Of a DNA stretch of 64,000 bases, positions 61,360-64,000 are shown in pieces. Source of the stretch: Nocardioides sp. NBC_00368 (GTDB lineage Bacteria > Actinomycetota > Actinomycetes > Propionibacteriales > Nocardioidaceae). The stretch's first letter is position 1. Every line of letters starts with the position of its first letter. The notes beneath the pieces are model-generated. The model was not told where the DNA came from. It saw nothing but the letters and a program-made list of their open reading frames with translations, and did no database searches. A program made the translations under genes and the position numbers. The stretch spans positions 5,787,001 through 5,851,000 of the forward strand of contig NZ_CP107970.1 in the NCBI RefSeq assembly GCF_036090055.1, read 5' to 3'.

Positions 61360-62619
61360 GTGACGCGAATGAGCATCGAAACGACGCCTGGGGAGCTGGC
61401 GTCCCTGGCGGACAAGCGAGCAGCCGGCTTCGGCCTCGAGGCGCCCTTCTACACGAGCCCGGAGATCTACGAGCAGGACCTCGATCTCATCTTCGGTCAG
61501 CACTGGATCTTCGCGGTCGCCGAGGCGGAGATCCCGGACCCCGGCGACTACGTCACCGTCGACCTGGGACCCCACTCCGTGATCGTCGTCCGCGACGACG
61601 ACGAGAACGTCCGCGCCTTCCGGAACGTCTGCCGCCACCGCGGGTCTCGACTGCTCGACTCGGGTTGCGGCTCGATCGGCAACATCGTGTGCCCCTACCA
61701 CCAGTGGACCTACCGGGTCGACGGCAGTCTGATCTTCGCCGAGTCGCAGGCCGACACGTTCGAGTACGGCAAGTTCGGGCTGAAGCCGGTCAACGTCCGC
61801 GCGGTCGGCGGGCTGGTCTTCCTCTGCCTGGCCGACGAGCCGCCGGCCGACTTCGACGAGGTCAGTGAGCTCATCGAGCCCTACCTGAAGCCCTACGGCC
61901 TCGCCTCGGCGAAGATCGCCCACCAGACCGACATCGTCGAGGAGGGCAACTGGAAGCTGGTGATGGAGAACAACCGCGAGTGTCACCACTGCGACGCCTC
62001 GCACCCGGAGCTGCTCACGGCGTACTTCCCGATCAGCCGCTACGAGGCCGAGGACGTGCCGCCCCGCCTGCAGCAGGTCTTCGAGCGCTACCAGGAGGCG
62101 CAGGCCGAGCTGGAGAAGGCCCGCGAGGTCATCGACTTCCCGAACGGGGACGTCTGCCAGCTGGAGGGCAAGGCGACGGGGTTCCAGATCTCCCATCTCC
62201 CGCTCGACGGCGCCGGCGCCTCGTTCGGCCCCGACGGTCAGCAGCTCTGCGCGAAGCTGATGGGGTCCATCGAGGACCCGCGGTTCGGCGACCTGTCGCT
62301 GCACATGCAGCCCAACTCGTGGTTCCACTTCCTCGGTGACCACGCCGTCGTCTTCTCGGTGATCCCGCTCGCCGTCGACCGGACCCTGGTCCGGACGACC
62401 TGGCTGGTCAACCCGGAGGCTGTCGAGGGCGTCGACTACTCGGTCGAGTCGCTCACCTCCGTCTGGCGTGCGACCAACGACCAGGACCGGGTCCTGGTCG
62501 AGGGCACCCAGCGAGGAGTGACGGACCCGGGCTACGTACCTGGTCCGTACTCAGAGGTCGAGGGTGAGGTCGATGCATTCGTCACCTGGTACGTCCAACG
62601 CATCCAAGCCAACGCCTAG
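61360..62619 (+). CDS. gbcA: Glycine betaine monooxygenase, Rieske oxygenase subunit
   Basis: Demethylates glycine betaine to dimethylglycine and formaldehyde, using electrons from GbcB. The Rieske [2Fe-2S] ligands are CRHRGSRLLDSGCGS with VCPYHQW (Cys-His, Cys-His). The non-heme iron site is NRECHHCDASHPEL near residue 203, with a late Asp. Of possible starts I chose GTG 61360 (GGGAGA at 7 bases; 419 residues); TTG 61339 and ATG 61369 are also in frame. Paired with gbcB 19 bases downstream. A related quaternary amine (stachydrine, carnitine) is less likely given the dimethylglycine and sarcosine genes nearby. Confidence 0.9.
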   Translation: MTRMSIETTPGELASLADKRAAGFGLEAPFYTSPEIYEQDLDLIFGQHWIFAVAEAEIPDPGDYVTVDLGPHSVIVVRDDDENVRAFRNVCRHRGSRLLDSGCGSIGNIVCPYHQWTYRVDGSLIFAESQADTFEYGKFGLKPVNVRAVGGLVFLCLADEPPADFDEVSELIEPYLKPYGLASAKIAHQTDIVEEGNWKLVMENNRECHHCDASHPELLTAYFPISRYEAEDVPPRLQQVFERYQEAQAELEKAREVIDFPNGDVCQLEGKATGFQISHLPLDGAGASFGPDGQQLCAKLMGSIEDPRFGDLSLHMQPNSWFHFLGDHAVVFSVIPLAVDRTLVRTTWLVNPEAVEGVDYSVESLTSVWRATNDQDRVLVEGTQRGVTDPGYVPGPYSEVEGEVDAFVTWYVQRIQANA

Positions 62620-62638
62620 CCGGAGTCCGGGAGGAGAC

Positions 62639-63805
62639 ATGACCATCATGGAGACCGACATCCCCGAGGTGTCGGAGCCCAACTCGTTCGGCCTGCAGAA
62701 CGGTCGCCCGGCGCCCGTACGCAGCCGGCGGATGCTGGAGCCCTGTTGGGCCGAGAGCGACGTGATGGACCTGGTGTGCAGCCAGGTCCTGGCGGTCACC
62801 CATGACGTGAAGACCTTCGTCTTCACGACCCCCGAGCGCCGTCCCTTCGACTTCGAGGCGGGCCAGTTCATCACCATCCGGGTCGAGATCGACGGCGAGC
62901 TGATGACGCGCTGCTACACGATCGCCTCGCCGCCGACCCGGCCCGACCGGCTGGCCATCACGGTCAAGCGGGTCCCCGACGGTGTGGTGTCGAACTGGCT
63001 CCACGACAACCTCGAGCCCGGCAACTGGATCTCGATGCACGCCCCGGCGGGTGCGTTCGTCCTGCCGGAGGAGGACGCGCCGAAGTACCTCTTCCTCTCG
63101 GCCGGGAGCGGCATCACCCCGGTGCTGTCGATGACGAGGACGCTCTACGACCTCGGGTCCGAGGCGGACATCCTCTTCGTCCACAGCGCTCGTACGCCGG
63201 CCGACATCATCTACCGAGGTGAGCTCGAGGCGATGGCGCGGCTGATGCCGAACCTGCGGGTGGTGGAGATCTGTGAGGGTGACGCCCCCACGGAGCGCTG
63301 GATGGGGCTGCAGGGACGCATCTCCAAGCCGGTTCTCGAGATCCTGGCCCCTGACCTCAACGAGCGCGAGACGTTCATCTGCGGTCCGGCGGGCTACATG
63401 GCCTCGGCGAAGTCGCTGCTCGAAGAGCTCGACTACGACATGGACAAGTACCACGAGGAGAGCTTCGACTTCGGCGCTCCGCAGGTGCCTGCTCCGACGG
63501 CCGCGCCGCCGATCGAGCAGGGCTCCGAGGAGGAGGCTGCTGCCGGGTTCTCGATCGAGTTCGCGCGCAGCGGCAAGATGATCACCTGTGGACCGGACGA
63601 GACCATCCTGGAGGCGGCGATCGCCGCCGGCATGCGTCCGATGTCCGCCTGCGGCCAGGGCATGTGCGGCACCTGCAAGGTGTCGATGCTCTCCGGTGAG
63701 GTCGACATGAAGCACAACGGCGGCATCCGGCCTAAGGAGGTCGCCAACCAGAAGGTGCTGATCTGCTGCTCCAAGCCGCTGGGCGACATCCAGCTGGACT
63801 GCTGA
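62639..63805 (+). CDS. gbcB: Glycine betaine monooxygenase, reductase subunit
   Basis: A 388-residue NAD(P)H:ferredoxin-type reductase. Flavin domain (about 50-150; RCYTIASPPTRPDRLAITVK), NAD-binding domain (about 155-285; LFLSAGSGITPVLSMTRTLY, ICGPAGYM) and a C-terminal plant-type [2Fe-2S] domain (about 305-388) with CGQGMCGTCKV and a last Cys in LICCSKP. Passes electrons to GbcA. ATG 62639 has GGAGGAG 5 bases upstream. A hairpin follows. Confidence 0.92.
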   Translation: MTIMETDIPEVSEPNSFGLQNGRPAPVRSRRMLEPCWAESDVMDLVCSQVLAVTHDVKTFVFTTPERRPFDFEAGQFITIRVEIDGELMTRCYTIASPPTRPDRLAITVKRVPDGVVSNWLHDNLEPGNWISMHAPAGAFVLPEEDAPKYLFLSAGSGITPVLSMTRTLYDLGSEADILFVHSARTPADIIYRGELEAMARLMPNLRVVEICEGDAPTERWMGLQGRISKPVLEILAPDLNERETFICGPAGYMASAKSLLEELDYDMDKYHEESFDFGAPQVPAPTAAPPIEQGSEEEAAAGFSIEFARSGKMITCGPDETILEAAIAAGMRPMSACGQGMCGTCKVSMLSGEVDMKHNGGIRPKEVANQKVLICCSKPLGDIQLDC

Positions 63806-63817
63806 AGCGGAGCAGCG

Positions 63818-63859
63818 CCGGTGGCTGTCGGGTCGGCGACCCGATCCGGCAGCCACCGG
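63818..63859. terminator. Hairpin between gbcB and the second gntR
   Basis: Outer stem CCGGTGGCTG / CAGCCACCGG and inner TCGGGTC / GACCCGA with a 5-base bulge, between convergent genes. Confidence 0.65.
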
Positions 63860-63863
63860 GCCG

Positions 63864-64000
63864 TCAGAGGACCTGGCGGATCTCGCGCTCGAAGCTGCCG
63901 ATGTGCTCGAGGGTGAGCTTCTCGGCCCGGTCGGCGTCGCCGTCGGCCACGACGGTGAGGAGCTGAGCCTGCTCGACGACGTGGTGGGCCAGATCGGGAA
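63864..64000 (-). CDS. GntR/FCD regulator paralogue, C-terminal end (cut by window edge)
   Basis: The last 44 residues of a protein read from the right edge (PDLAHHVVEQAQLLTVVADG, then DADRAEKLTLEHIGSFEREI). They match the end of the GntR/FCD protein at 46274-46960 at 29 of 44 positions by my count. The rest lies outside. It is probably a second regulator of the same or a related quaternary-amine pathway, arisen by duplication. Confidence 0.8.
   Translation of the reverse strand, partial: PDLAHHVVEQAQLLTVVADGDADRAEKLTLEHIGSFEREIRQVL

Overview
The window is about 70 percent G+C with strong GC-ending codon use, frequent GTG starts, many ATGA/GTGA stop-start overlaps and several apparently leaderless genes. 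Gene content (mycobacterial-type methylmalonyl-CoA epimerase, Tad pilus locus, ECF41 sigma factor, heterotetrameric sarcosine oxidase, CTGTCGAG-type short repeats) points to an actinobacterial chromosome, most likely Nocardioides or a close relative in the Propionibacteriales. The genus is inferred from gene style, not from a marker gene. No rRNA, CRISPR array, prophage or transposase was seen.

Layout. 1-6.2 kb: an AI-2E-family permease (cut by the left edge) coupled to a coiled-coil protein, then an acyl-CoA module with crotonyl-CoA carboxylase/reductase, methylmalonyl-CoA epimerase, acetyl-CoA acetyltransferase and MeaB, whose two promoter regions share a palindrome. 6.2-25.6 kb: mixed housekeeping genes and transporters: PH-domain membrane protein, thioredoxin-fold/TPR protein, LysR with a divergent EamA exporter, NUDIX hydrolase, ECF41 sigma factor, MFS carrier, secreted M36 metallopeptidase, crotonase, EtfBA, secreted phospholipase-D-like protein, small-molecule kinase, ProA, NadD, RsfS, histidine phosphatase and tRNA-Ala(GGC). 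25.7-30.5 kb: a Tat-exported sugar isomerase-like protein and a secreted multi-domain sugar dehydrogenase behind a LacI-like operator. 30.6-42.6 kb: a complete Tad/Flp pilus locus (TadC, VWA-TadB fusion, TadA, TadZ, RcpC/CpaB, TadG, TadE, Flp), with an orphan LuxR-type response regulator at one end and a prepilin peptidase plus a PAS histidine kinase/OmpR pair at the other.

42.7-63.8 kb is the centrepiece, an almost uninterrupted glycine betaine catabolic region. GbcA/GbcB demethylate betaine to dimethylglycine and formaldehyde, and FdhA oxidises the formaldehyde. A dimethylglycine oxidase and the four-subunit sarcosine oxidase SoxBDAG take the next two methyl groups onto tetrahydrofolate. 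GlyA joins glycine and methylene-THF to give serine, and SdaA turns serine into pyruvate. FolD and PurU drain surplus C1 units to formate. FolP, a MetF-like protein and FolC sit in the same ten-gene operon, which suggests a dedicated folate supply. A GntR/FCD regulator lies between the two arms, and matching promoter-plus-TGATATAT(C/G)A sites precede both purU and glyA. An IclR regulator lies between fdhA and gbcAB, with GTTTC/GAAAC elements at all three starts. A paralogue of the GntR protein begins at the right edge.

All functions are read from the sequence and from memory of protein families; no search was run.
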